Below are positions 31,813 through 40,605 of a DNA stretch of 64,000 nucleotides, in pieces (the first letter of the stretch is position 1; the number at the start of each line of letters is the position of its first letter). The notes below the pieces were generated by a model. That model saw only the letters and a program-made list of their open reading frames with translations, made no database searches and was not told the origin of the DNA. Made by a program: the position numbers and the translations under genes. Source of the stretch: Saccharofermentans sp. (GTDB taxonomy: Bacteria > Bacillota > Clostridia > Saccharofermentanales > Saccharofermentanaceae); assembly GCA_024692235.1 (NCBI GenBank), contig JAILMW010000021.1:51804-115803 (forward strand), written 5' to 3'.

Positions 31813-33019
31813 TAGGAAGCCCCGTCTCATTACTTACGGAATATTCTCCGATCTTATGCTGTCTCTTATAGTATTCCTGACGGTTCAGTCTGCGCTGATA
31901 TTTGCCATGTTCGGCTATATCTCGACACTTGACGTGAACTTTATATATCTTGTTATCCCTGTGTTCTACGCGGCATCCTACCTTGTTATAAGAAGGCTTA
32001 AGATAGGCCAGAAGAGCATGATAGCTTCTCATCTGATATTCCTTACTGTATCGCTGGCGGTGATGTTTTTATTGTCTGACGCTAACGGGGCGGAGAAACT
32101 TACCGTATTGATATCCGCCGTGATCCAGATGATATATTCGCTCAAGCAAAGGTATAATACCAAGGATTTTGAGGTAAGATCCGAGATACTTTATCTTTGT
32201 ATGACAGTGAACATTCTGGCTTTCTGCATCATATCCTACTTCAATAAGATCGAATTCGTTCGTGTCATTTTGATGAATACCGTATTGATAGTGACGTTCT
32301 TTTTTATCGCAAGACAGAGCAACGTACTGGATGTATCTTATTACCACAGCTTAAGGTCTGAGACTCAGAATGTTAATTCGGTCAAGAAGCAGAACAGGAT
32401 GAGCATCCTTCTTATAGTTCTTGGAATAGGAGTATCACTCTTTATGCTTTACGGCTTCCCCGCAGATGCCGTGACCGCAAAGATCATGGAAGGCATCAAG
32501 GCTTTCTTAAGATTCCTGTTCAGTATCCTCCCGCAAGATCCGGATCCTACAGGGGAAGATAAGAGGCGACTTATACTTCCGTATGAGAATGACAATCTTC
32601 TGGAAACTGAGCCTCCGATGTACCTTAAGGTAATAGTGCTCTTTGTATTCCTTTGTGTCGTAGTATCTTTCTTTATCTCGGCAGTAGCTGCCATAAAGGC
32701 GCTTCTTTCAAGGTACGGGACTGCTTCCGAGAAGAAGATCGCCGATTCGGACGGCGCTGTAGTAGACCTTATCGAGAACGTAGAGAAAAAAGCGAAGGAT
32801 AAGCGCAAGAGATTAGATTTTGGTAAGGGATATGAGAAAGAGATAAGAAAGAAATTCTATCAGAAGGTAAAGCGCGGCATGAAGGACGGACTTCCCGTGG
32901 GAAGAACTTCAACTCCCAGGGACATCGAAAGGATCCTTAAGGAAAACGGCGACAGCACCATATTCGATCTTACCGACAGGTATGAGAAAGTAAGATACAG
33001 AGCAGAAGATCTTACTTGA
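31805..33019 (+). CDS. membrane protein of MoxR-DUF58 cluster
   Basis: 404 residues. About six helices in residues 12-170 and a further one or two at about 198-218 and 270-293, then a charged cytoplasmic tail with DUF4129-like character (RKKFYQKVKRGMKDGLPVGR ... TPRDIERIL ... FDLTDRYEKVRYRAEDL). In other genomes this position is filled by a TgpA-like transglutaminase; here the periplasmic transglutaminase domain is absent. GGAGG at 31791-31795 precedes ATG 31805. It ends tail-to-tail with the MATE gene, overlapping by eight bases. Confidence 0.7.
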   Translation: MTDRKPRLITYGIFSDLMLSLIVFLTVQSALIFAMFGYISTLDVNFIYLVIPVFYAASYLVIRRLKIGQKSMIASHLIFLTVSLAVMFLLSDANGAEKLTVLISAVIQMIYSLKQRYNTKDFEVRSEILYLCMTVNILAFCIISYFNKIEFVRVILMNTVLIVTFFFIARQSNVLDVSYYHSLRSETQNVNSVKKQNRMSILLIVLGIGVSLFMLYGFPADAVTAKIMEGIKAFLRFLFSILPQDPDPTGEDKRRLILPYENDNLLETEPPMYLKVIVLFVFLCVVVSFFISAVAAIKALLSRYGTASEKKIADSDGAVVDLIENVEKKAKDKRKRLDFGKGYEKEIRKKFYQKVKRGMKDGLPVGRTSTPRDIERILKENGDSTIFDLTDRYEKVRYRAEDLT

Positions 33020-34388
33020 CTATATTCTTGGCCCAGATCCCGCTTTTTACGAGGAAATGAGCTATCACGCACTTTATGACCTCGAGGGATTGAACAAGAG
33101 CTACCATATATACGACATACATATTGGTGTGGCGACTTAGAACATATGCTGTAGGGATAAGTACTACCCAAGCAAAGCAGCTGTCGAACAGGAATGTAAT
33201 AAACGTATTTCCTCCTGACCTTATTATGAAGTAGGATGCATGCATATATGCGTAGAAGGGCATGAGCATAGCAAATATCAGGATGAACTTCGTAGCCATG
33301 ACTCTTATCTCGTGAGATGTATTGTAGAACATAGGGAAGAACGGGCTTATGACGGCAAGAAGGACTGCGCATATAAGACCGCAGAGGATCGTGAAGTTAC
33401 GCATTTTAACGGCTTTGCCCGGGATATCAGTCTCTTCGCCGCCTCCTAAGATATGTCCCATGACGATGCCTACAGCTTCGCCCATGGCAAGAAATGCAAC
33501 TCCCAGTAGATTCCAGACTGTGGATTCAATATTAAGTGCAGCTACTGCATCAAGGCTTCTGTAGGAGTAGCTCTGGTTAAGAAAGGTCTGTCCCAGCGCC
33601 CATAAAGTCTCGTTGCACATAAGCGGGATAAGCTTAGGGAAGAAGAGCTTTACAAGGTTTGCGGGTATCTTTAAGGTTTTAAAGGCTCCCGATATAAAGG
33701 CAAATCTCGCACTTCTTGTTCCGGTATATATAACAAGGAAGAAGAGCTCCACGAATCTTGAGATGACGGTGGCAACTGCGGCTCCCTCGGCTCCCATCTC
33801 GGGAAATATCCAAAGACCGTAAATAAGAAGGGCATTTCCTGTCAGATTAACAAGGATTGCAGTCATGGAGGCTATCATCGGAACTTTGGTGGCGCCTATA
33901 TCCTTGAGCGTTCCTGCATATGCATTAGTAATGCCTACGGGAATAAGGCCTATTACCATTATCTTCATGTATTCCTTGCCGATAAGAAGGGTATTGGCGG
34001 CATCTTCGGGAGCGCCCTCGCCCTTAAGGAACTGGGATATGAGAATGGGAGCAAAGAAGATAAAGAAGATCATGCTCAGTAGCGAAAGGATGGTGTTGAC
34101 GATGATCTTGAACCTGAAGGTGTATCTGACACCGTCGGTATCGCCTTTGCCGTGGTATTGTGCGGTGAATATACCTGCGCCTGCCGTGGCACCGAAGATC
34201 AAAAGATAGAATACGAACAGAAGCTGATTTGATATGGCGACGCCTGATATGGCATTGGTACCGCAGCTTCCGATCATGAGATTATCAAGAAGCGAGACAA
34301 AGTTGGATAAGCCGTTTTGAACCATCATCGGAACGGCTATCGTAAGCAGCATCTTATAGAATCTCTTGTCTTCGACATTTATCTTCAT
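33012..34388 (-). CDS. MATE-family multidrug/Na+ antiporter
   Basis: 458 residues, twelve helices in two six-helix bundles. Motifs: the N-terminal MLLTIAVPMMVQNGLSNFVS with LLDNLMIG, then ATAGAGIFTAQYHGKGD, and the matching second-half GEAVGIVMGHILGGGE. MATE carriers export cationic compounds in exchange for Na+ or H+; the substrate is unknown. The only good promoter ends nine bases before the ATG and no ribosome binding site is visible, so the mRNA may be leaderless or nearly so. The 3' ends of this gene and the DUF58-cluster gene overlap. Confidence 0.9.
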   Translation of the reverse strand: MKINVEDKRFYKMLLTIAVPMMVQNGLSNFVSLLDNLMIGSCGTNAISGVAISNQLLFVFYLLIFGATAGAGIFTAQYHGKGDTDGVRYTFRFKIIVNTILSLLSMIFFIFFAPILISQFLKGEGAPEDAANTLLIGKEYMKIMVIGLIPVGITNAYAGTLKDIGATKVPMIASMTAILVNLTGNALLIYGLWIFPEMGAEGAAVATVISRFVELFFLVIYTGTRSARFAFISGAFKTLKIPANLVKLFFPKLIPLMCNETLWALGQTFLNQSYSYRSLDAVAALNIESTVWNLLGVAFLAMGEAVGIVMGHILGGGEETDIPGKAVKMRNFTILCGLICAVLLAVISPFFPMFYNTSHEIRVMATKFILIFAMLMPFYAYMHASYFIIRSGGNTFITFLFDSCFAWVVLIPTAYVLSRHTNMYVVYMVALVQSLEVIKCVIAHFLVKSGIWAKNIVK

Positions 34389-34397
34389 AGAAAAGTT

Positions 34398-34426
34398 ATT
34401 ATAGTTTTATTAAAGGACAAAAACAA
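34398..34426 (-). promoter_or_regulatory. promoter of MATE gene
   Basis: On the minus strand TTGTTT (34426-34421), 17-base spacer and TATAAT (34403-34398). The start would fall near 34391, about three bases before the ATG at 34388. The -35 overlaps the hairpin at 34422-34447. Confidence 0.6.
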
Positions 34427-34447
34427 CCTGACTTCTATCAGGTTGTT
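34422..34447. terminator. hairpin between MATE and papain-like gene
   Basis: Perfect 10-bp stem AACAACCTGA (34422-34431) with TCAGGTTGTT (34438-34447) and a 6-base loop. On the minus strand it is followed by TTTTTG. No gene reads into it from the + side within 1.4 kb on the minus strand, so what it terminates is not obvious; it may be a relic or insulate the MATE promoter. Confidence 0.45.
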
Positions 34448-34606
34448 CTTGCATTCCCTATTATCTATCCCACACACAGAGGGGCTGTGTTGTAATTATG
34501 ATGATATCTGTCTAAGTTTAATTCTACGATAAAAAGAGTTTAAGAAAGTATTCAGATGAAATAAATTATTGTATAATCTTGATAATTTATAAGGGGTGAT
34601 ATTTAT
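34448..34606. promoter_or_regulatory. upstream region of papain-like lipoprotein gene 1
   Basis: A -10 box TATAAT lies at 34572-34577, 30 bases before the start; the -35 at 34549-34554 (TATTCA) is weak. A small hairpin ACACAG/CTGTGT (34474-34490) is also present. Nothing else is visible. Confidence 0.35.
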
Positions 34607-35836
34607 ATGAAAAGGGTTAGGAGAACTGCCGTAGCGGTCCTGTCGATCGCTTCGCTTTTTTTGTCGTCGTGTGCAGGGTTAAAGGAACAGATAGTGCCAG
34701 TAGATAAGCCTATAGGTCAGACTGATCCCGATACAGGACTTCCAATGTATTATTCCTCCGTTGATGAGGATATTACGCCTAATATCCTTACGCAGCAGGG
34801 AGGAACATGCTGGGCATATGCCGCAGTAACGGCTATCGATTATTCTTATCAGTATGACACCGGTATGGCTACGGGTATCGATCCCGTATCCCTTACCAAT
34901 GCGATCTTTGACCCTGATAAGGAAGAGGGCATTATCCTGGATGAAGGTGTAGACCCGCTTAATGCAGGAGGTAACGGTGCGAATGTCATGAGTTATATGA
35001 GCAGCGGGTACCGGGGATTCTATCTGACCGAATGTCTCGAATATGAAGATGCCGAGATGATCGATATCAAGAATGCGATCCTGGAATACGGAGCCGTATC
35101 CGCAAATATCAGTGCATATGAGACTCACTTTATGGAGACGAGGGGCACGACTACATTTATTGCCGATAAATATTCAGGTTCGGATCATGATGTAGTCATA
35201 GTCGGCTGGAATGATACTTTCCCTCGTGATGCTTTCCATTATGAGGCTTCGCAGGACGGTGCATGGCTCGCTCAGAACAGTTATTCCGACAGGTGGGGAG
35301 ACGGCGGATTCTTCTGGATCTCTTACGACACTCCCTTTACGCAGATGCATACATATAAAGTATCGACGGATTATTCCGCGGCACTTTCTTACTGTATGTT
35401 CCCGGCTTCCGTATGGGGACCTGATGACTGTATAGTCGCTAACCGCTACGAAGAAAGCGGTTCTTTATCTGCTGTCGGTGTCTACAGTATTGAAGGCGAT
35501 CAGGATATATCCGTTACTGTCTATGCGGATGACTTTGAGACGGTATATTCTACTGCAGATATCCATTGTGAACTTCCGGGATACTATACGATCCCGTTAG
35601 ATGAGCCTGTCGCCGTCGACGGATTTGTCGTAGCCGTAGATTACGGGGATCAGATCCCGTGTGAGGGAAGGACCAGAAATGCCGAAGACAGAACGTATGA
35701 ATTTACCAGTGAAGAAGGACAGTCATATGTTTACTACCAGGGTGAGTGGATCGATGTGACCGATTCAGTAGCATTAAGACGCCTCAGTACATATGATCCT
35801 TTAAATAATTTCTTTATAGTTGCACTGATGGAATGA
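34607..35836 (+). CDS. papain-like (C1A) cysteine protease lipoprotein
   Basis: 409 residues. Signal peptide with lipobox LFLSSC (cysteine 22). The protease domain has the nucleophile in ILTQQGGTCWAYAAV, histidine in DHDVVIVGWND and asparagine in AQNSYSDRWGDGGFFWISY. The C-terminal third (about 260-409) resembles the lectin-like domain of clostridial surface cysteine proteases (YSIEGDQDISVTVYADD ... GYYTIPLDEPVAVDGFVVAV). AAGGGG precedes ATG 34607. It should be anchored on the outer face of the membrane and cleave peptides outside. A paralogue lies 1.7 kb downstream, with a flavoprotein gene between them. Confidence 0.87.
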   Translation: MKRVRRTAVAVLSIASLFLSSCAGLKEQIVPVDKPIGQTDPDTGLPMYYSSVDEDITPNILTQQGGTCWAYAAVTAIDYSYQYDTGMATGIDPVSLTNAIFDPDKEEGIILDEGVDPLNAGGNGANVMSYMSSGYRGFYLTECLEYEDAEMIDIKNAILEYGAVSANISAYETHFMETRGTTTFIADKYSGSDHDVVIVGWNDTFPRDAFHYEASQDGAWLAQNSYSDRWGDGGFFWISYDTPFTQMHTYKVSTDYSAALSYCMFPASVWGPDDCIVANRYEESGSLSAVGVYSIEGDQDISVTVYADDFETVYSTADIHCELPGYYTIPLDEPVAVDGFVVAVDYGDQIPCEGRTRNAEDRTYEFTSEEGQSYVYYQGEWIDVTDSVALRRLSTYDPLNNFFIVALME

Positions 35837-35861
35837 CATTAAGGTTATAAAGGAGAGACTG

Positions 35862-37502
35862 ATGAAGAGTAATATCACCGAAGAAGAACTTAAGTATTCC
35901 GTATTGGAGACGGGAAGTATCACGCCTGACACGGAACTTTATTACGACATAGTAGTCGTGGGCGCAGGTGCAGCCGGCGTTCCCGCCGCATGCTTTGCGG
36001 CAGAGGGCCATGCGAAGGTCGCACTCCTCCAGAAGGAAGCAAACGTTGTATCCCAGGGCAATTGCGGTTCTGCGATAATCCTTTCGAGATCTACAAAGGC
36101 AGGTATAGAGAAATGGATACACCATACTAACAGTCTTTGTGACTGGAGGGCAGATACCGAGCAGCTTCGTGCCTATGCATATCACTCTGAGGAGGCCATG
36201 ATCTGGCTTTATAACAGAGCGGGCTTCACGACTGAGACAGAGTATGGTGACGGAAGTAAGGTGGATGATAATCAAAGATCTGCCGAGCTTTTAAATGACG
36301 GTGACAGATTAAGTGCCTTCAGGAGTACAAGCAGTGACTTTACGGGTGTTTGGAAGGATCGTACCGATACATATGATTACGGCGATGACCATTGCTATTT
36401 CTGGGCTCCCTGGATAGGCCCCAAGCCTTATAATACCTGTCATGCGCTTCGTAAGGTATTAAAGAACGTTCAGGATAATAATCCCGACCTCCATACTTAT
36501 TTTTCTACTCCTGCGGTTCAGCTTGTAAAAGAGAACGGTAAGGTTACAGGTGTAATCGGTAAGAATTCGGATGGAGAGTATATTCTTTTTAAGGCGGCTA
36601 AAGCCGTGATCCTTGCTACAGGAGATTATACGAACAATCCGGCTCTTGTTGACAGATACTGTCCCGATATAGCAAAGTTCGATAAAAAGCAGAAGAATAA
36701 GACGGGAGACGGTCATCTCCTGGCTATATCAGTCGGAGGTCAGATGGAACCTACGGGTCATACCAAGATGATGCACGACTTTGACTCCGCATTGATGTTC
36801 GAAGAACCTTTCCTGTATCTGAACATGAACGGTGAGCGCTTTACCAACGAATATACGGGCTTTGTATATATGGGAAATATCTTGAGGAACCAGCCTTCGT
36901 ATAAGGGCAATATGACAGATCCCGATCACCCTGACGGATCTAAGGGATGGTACTGCATGATATATGACGATGACTATATGTCACTCCCAAAGGAAGCTTT
37001 TGTTGACGGCCCCGTACCTCCCTTTGTAATGGAGAAGTTTATCCCCGGAGCAGTAGAAGACCCCAAGGGTGTATTCAAGAATCTTATAGATCTTCACAGA
37101 TGCGATACACTGGAGGAACTTGCCAAGGAGCTTGATATCCCTTACGAGAATATGAAAGCATCAGTAGACAGATATAACGAGCTTTGCGATAAGGGAGAAG
37201 ATACTGACTTCGGTAAACCTTCTAAGTACATGAACAAGATAATCAAGCCTCCTTTCTGGGGTGCAAGAAAGCACATAAGAGTATCTGCAGAAGTATCGGG
37301 CGTTATCACCAATGAATATGGACAGGTCCTGGACGATGACAGAAACGTTATCGAAGGCCTTTACTGTGCAGGTAACGTAGGAGGTCCTTTCTACGGAGGC
37401 GCCGACTATCCTTTCCACCAGACGGGACTGTCTCTGGGAAGATGCTATACGTCCGGCATGATCGCCGCTAAGCATGCACTCGACAACAGCTATAAGGTAT
37501 AA
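35862..37502 (+). CDS. FAD-dependent fumarate reductase/urocanate reductase-like flavoprotein
   Basis: 546 residues. FAD-binding signature YYDIVVVGAGAAGVPAACFAA near residue 27 (first 20: key GAGAAG), the GNCGSAIILS flavin contact, the second nucleotide strand AVILATGDYTNN, and the C-terminal GVITNEYGQVL...GLYCAGNVGG...YPFHQTGLSLGRCYTSG cap. The family reduces C=C bonds of small carboxylates such as fumarate, urocanate or acrylate-type acids. There is no Tat or Sec signal, heme-binding CxxCH or FMN-binding domain, so it is likely cytoplasmic and takes electrons from an unknown donor. AAGGAG precedes ATG 35862. The flanking genes, 26 and 12 bases away, are protease paralogues. Confidence 0.85.
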   Translation: MKSNITEEELKYSVLETGSITPDTELYYDIVVVGAGAAGVPAACFAAEGHAKVALLQKEANVVSQGNCGSAIILSRSTKAGIEKWIHHTNSLCDWRADTEQLRAYAYHSEEAMIWLYNRAGFTTETEYGDGSKVDDNQRSAELLNDGDRLSAFRSTSSDFTGVWKDRTDTYDYGDDHCYFWAPWIGPKPYNTCHALRKVLKNVQDNNPDLHTYFSTPAVQLVKENGKVTGVIGKNSDGEYILFKAAKAVILATGDYTNNPALVDRYCPDIAKFDKKQKNKTGDGHLLAISVGGQMEPTGHTKMMHDFDSALMFEEPFLYLNMNGERFTNEYTGFVYMGNILRNQPSYKGNMTDPDHPDGSKGWYCMIYDDDYMSLPKEAFVDGPVPPFVMEKFIPGAVEDPKGVFKNLIDLHRCDTLEELAKELDIPYENMKASVDRYNELCDKGEDTDFGKPSKYMNKIIKPPFWGARKHIRVSAEVSGVITNEYGQVLDDDRNVIEGLYCAGNVGGPFYGGADYPFHQTGLSLGRCYTSGMIAAKHALDNSYKV

Positions 37503-37514
37503 GGAGATCCTGAT

Positions 37515-38735
37515 ATGAAGCGCAAGTCCTTAAAGCTTACCGCACTCTTACTTACGTTTGTCATCCTCATGACTTCCTGCAGTGTCGGCCGCAAGAAGTA
37601 TAAGAACTATCTCGAGATACCGGATGACGTACCTTCGAGCTATTCGATATTTGATGAAGGCATAGCAAGGCGTGTAGATAATCAGGTAGGCGGAACATGC
37701 TGGGCAAGCGCGGCGACTACCGTAATGGAGTACGGTTATTCAAGGATCACGAGGCATACGACGCAGCTTGATTCCACGTCTCTTGCATTCATGGTCTATA
37801 ATCCGCATACTACGGAAGGATATTATCTTGATGACAGGACAGGAGCATACTATATAGGAGGCAACTCTGATCTTGTCGTGGATATAACAAGTAACGGATT
37901 CGGGGATTATACTCTGATCGATTCCTGTGACCTTACAGATTCAGCCGATGAAGATATTAAGAGGGCCATAATGGCCTTCGGAGGGGTAACGGCAGGAATA
38001 AGTGATAACCAGATGAACTATACCTGGGGCAACGGCACTTATACCATGATAGGAAGTGAAGCCGATGCCGTTGATCATTCCGTGGCTATAGTCGGTTGGG
38101 ATGATTCTTTCCCGGCAGACGCATTCGCGACTCCCGCATCTCAGAACGGAGCGTGGTATGTACAGAACAGCTATTCAAGGACATGGGGAGACGAGGGATT
38201 CTACTGGGTCTCCTACGATACTCCTCTGGAGAATGTAAGATCCCTGATACTTGCAAATAACTATGCATATGTAGCCCATCACGAATCAGGTTATTCCGCT
38301 AATCTCAGTACCGGTAATAAGACTACGGTCGCCAATGTATTCGATCGTTCGGGAAGACTTGCTGCCATCGGTACATACACCACATGTTCCAACCAGCATC
38401 TCACCATAACCATTTACGACAAGGATATGGATAAGGTATTAGATTCATATTCCGCAGAGTTTGAATTCGCAGGATACCATACCGTGACTTTGGATGAACC
38501 GTTGATGGTAGACGGAGTAGCTGTTGCAATAACATATTCGGGTGCCGGAGCTCCCGTCGAAGGAGCTTGCTGGCACAGCGGCGGATCGGGCTTTAATGCA
38601 TCGATAAGCGAAGGTCAATCGTTCGTTCGTCGCGGCAACGAATGGCTGGATCTGGCAGACCCTGGAACGCCGGCGACGCTTGGGGTACAGGGCACAACGA
38701 ATAACGTCTGTATCAAAGCGTTATATACCTCTTAA
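37515..38735 (+). CDS. papain-like (C1A) cysteine protease lipoprotein, paralogue
   Basis: 406 residues, same architecture as the gene at 34607: lipobox ILMTSC (cysteine 22), nucleophile in NQVGGTCWASAATTV, histidine in DHSVAIVGWDD, asparagine in VQNSYSRTWGDEGFYWVSY, and a C-terminal lectin-like domain (GYHTVTLDEPLMVDGVAVAI). AAGGAG precedes ATG 37515. The two proteases and the flavoprotein between them run in one direction with short gaps, so they form one transcription unit. Substrates are unknown; secreted peptidases of this type in gut Clostridia degrade host or bacterial surface proteins. Confidence 0.87.
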   Translation: MKRKSLKLTALLLTFVILMTSCSVGRKKYKNYLEIPDDVPSSYSIFDEGIARRVDNQVGGTCWASAATTVMEYGYSRITRHTTQLDSTSLAFMVYNPHTTEGYYLDDRTGAYYIGGNSDLVVDITSNGFGDYTLIDSCDLTDSADEDIKRAIMAFGGVTAGISDNQMNYTWGNGTYTMIGSEADAVDHSVAIVGWDDSFPADAFATPASQNGAWYVQNSYSRTWGDEGFYWVSYDTPLENVRSLILANNYAYVAHHESGYSANLSTGNKTTVANVFDRSGRLAAIGTYTTCSNQHLTITIYDKDMDKVLDSYSAEFEFAGYHTVTLDEPLMVDGVAVAITYSGAGAPVEGACWHSGGSGFNASISEGQSFVRRGNEWLDLADPGTPATLGVQGTTNNVCIKALYTS

Positions 38736-38775
38736 AGCACAATTGTAAATTCGTATCAGGCGCATCCGAAAAGTC

Positions 38776-38806
38776 TTGACCGGGGGCGCCGTTATGTTAA
38801 GATAAT
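38776..38806 (+). promoter_or_regulatory. promoter of flotillin gene
   Basis: TTGACC (38776-38781) with TAAGAT 16 bases on (38798-38803) or GATAAT (38801-38806) 19 bases on. The leader would be about 65 bases. Confidence 0.5.
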
Positions 38807-38874
38807 TTCAATGTTTCAGAGATAAAATATCTTTTAATCTTTGAAGCAAATAAGAATGAGGGGGTCCGTGTTTT

Positions 38875-40488
38875 ATGGACAAATTACTGAACATTGCCAT
38901 GCTGAATATGGGCGTCGGAGACAGCAGCATCTCGCTGGTCCTTGTCGGTCTCGCAGCAGTGGCTCTTATACTTCTTATAGTCATTATCTGCACAAGCTAT
39001 GTTAAGGCACCGCCGAACAAGGCTTACATCATCACAGGTCTTAAGAAGAAGCCCAAGATCTTGATCGGTAAAGCAGGTCTTAAGCTTCCTTTCTTAGAGC
39101 GAAAGGATGAGCTTCTTATCGAGCAGCTCTCCATCGACATCAAGACAGGTGACTATGTACCTACATCAGACTTCATCGGTGTTAACATCGACGCAGTAGC
39201 TAAGGTACAGATCCGTACTGATGAAGAGGGCATCAAGCTCGCAATGAAGAACTTCCTCAACATGAACAGTACACAGATCAATACACAGCTTGTTGATTCC
39301 CTTCAGGGTAACATGCGTGAGATCATCGGTACTATCACATTGAAGGAACTCTGCAATGACAGAAAGTCTTTCGGTGACCAGGTTCAGGAGAAGGCTCAGG
39401 TTGACATGAACAACCTCGGTATTCAGATCATCTCCTGTAACATCCAGCACGTTGAGGATAAGAACGACCTCATCACTGCTCTCGGTCAGGACAACATGGC
39501 TACCATCCAGAAGACTGCTTCCATCGCTAAGGCTAATGCCGAGAGAGACGTAGCTATCGCACAGGCTCAGGCAGCTAAGGATGCTAACGACGCTAAGGTC
39601 GCTTCCGAGACAGAGATCGCTATCAAGCAGAATGACCTCGCTATCAAGAAGAGTGAACTTCAGGTAGTACAGGATACTAAGAAGGCTGAGGCTGATGCAG
39701 CTTACCGTATTCAGGAGCAGGAACAGCGTAAGTCGATCGAAGTTGCTAATACTGAGGCTGATATCGCTAAGCAGGAAAAAGAGATCGAGCTCAAGATGAA
39801 GGAAGCTCAGGTTCGTGAGCAGGCCCTTGACGCTGATATCAAGAAGGCTGCAGATGCTGAGAAGTATCGTCAGCAGCAGATGGCTGAAGTTGAGCTCTAT
39901 AAGAGACAGAAGGAAGCTGAGGCTAAGAAGTACGAGCTTGCACAGCAGGCTGAGGCTAAGAAGATCCAGGCTGAGGCTGTTAAGTACGAACTCGCACAGC
40001 AGGCTGAAGCTAAGAAGATTCAGGCTGACGCTCTCCTTGTAGAGATGCAGAGAGAAGCTGAAGGTATCCGTGCAAAGGGTGAAGCTGAGGCTGATGCTAT
40101 CAGAGCAAAGGCAGAGGCTGAGGCTATCGGTATCGATAAGAAGGCTGAGGCTATGCAGAAGTACGGTGAGGCTGCCGTTATCGAAATGCTCTGTAAGATG
40201 TATCCTCTCGTTGCCGAGGCTATCGCTAAGCCTCTTGCAAACATCGACTCTATCACGATGTACGGTGAGGGTAACACAGCTAAGATGACAGAGGATGTTA
40301 CTAAGTCCTTCAAGCAGACCATCGACGGTATCGGTGACAGCCTTGGAATCAATTTCGGTGCACTTCTTGGCGGATTCGCAGGCACAAAGTTTGCCAGCAT
40401 GAAGCCTGCAGGTGACGAAGGCGATCAGGCTAAGATCGAGGTTAAGGCATCTGCTCCTGTTAATACAAAGTCTGATGACGAGGAATAA
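38875..40488 (+). CDS. flotillin-like SPFH/band 7 membrane protein
   Basis: 537 residues. One N-terminal membrane helix (about 18-42), a band 7/SPFH domain (about 45-215; KAPPNKAYIITGLKKKPKIL, DFIGVNIDAVAKVQI) and a long Ala/Glu-rich coiled coil (215-440) with the EAEA/QQAEAKK repeats typical of flotillins, then a C-terminal oligomerisation region. Flotillins organise membrane microdomains and can influence fluidity and secretion. The start ATG 38875 follows an AGGGGG at 10 bases. An 18-residue unit is duplicated in tandem in the coiled coil. No NfeD gene is adjacent. A strong terminator ends the gene. Confidence 0.92.
   Translation: MDKLLNIAMLNMGVGDSSISLVLVGLAAVALILLIVIICTSYVKAPPNKAYIITGLKKKPKILIGKAGLKLPFLERKDELLIEQLSIDIKTGDYVPTSDFIGVNIDAVAKVQIRTDEEGIKLAMKNFLNMNSTQINTQLVDSLQGNMREIIGTITLKELCNDRKSFGDQVQEKAQVDMNNLGIQIISCNIQHVEDKNDLITALGQDNMATIQKTASIAKANAERDVAIAQAQAAKDANDAKVASETEIAIKQNDLAIKKSELQVVQDTKKAEADAAYRIQEQEQRKSIEVANTEADIAKQEKEIELKMKEAQVREQALDADIKKAADAEKYRQQQMAEVELYKRQKEAEAKKYELAQQAEAKKIQAEAVKYELAQQAEAKKIQADALLVEMQREAEGIRAKGEAEADAIRAKAEAEAIGIDKKAEAMQKYGEAAVIEMLCKMYPLVAEAIAKPLANIDSITMYGEGNTAKMTEDVTKSFKQTIDGIGDSLGINFGALLGGFAGTKFASMKPAGDEGDQAKIEVKASAPVNTKSDDEE
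39928..40035 (+). repeat. in-frame tandem duplication in flotillin coiled coil
   Basis: Two consecutive 54-base units encode KYELAQQAEAKKIQAEAV and KYELAQQAEAKKIQADAL. The unit length of 18 residues differs from the heptad/hendecad period, so the copy number may vary between strains. Confidence 0.8.
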
Positions 40489-40520
40489 CATCTGATCGAA
40501 TCTGATCGATAATTAACAAG

Positions 40521-40550
40521 ACCGCTTCGAGGTAACTCGGAGCGGTTTTT
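40521..40550 (+). terminator. intrinsic terminator after flotillin gene
   Basis: Stem ACCGCTTCGAG (40521-40531) with CTCGGAGCGGT (40536-40546), one T-G pair, GTAA tetraloop, and T tract 40546-40550. Confidence 0.9.
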
Positions 40551-40555
40551 ATGTC

Positions 40556-40584
40556 TTACAAAATAAAGAACGTAAGGATATAAT
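40556..40584 (+). promoter_or_regulatory. promoter of patatin-like gene
   Basis: TTACAA (40556-40561), 17-base spacer and TATAAT (40579-40584), directly after the flotillin terminator. Confidence 0.75.
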
Positions 40585-40605
40585 AGTTAGGCGGAGATAG
40601 CTGTA

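Noticed and set aside
39166..40491. Long minus-strand ORF of 441 codons opposite flotillin
   Set aside because: It mirrors the Ala/Glu/Lys-rich coiled-coil coding sequence and reads as a Leu/Ser-rich low-complexity protein; it has no ribosome binding site and flotillin is certain.
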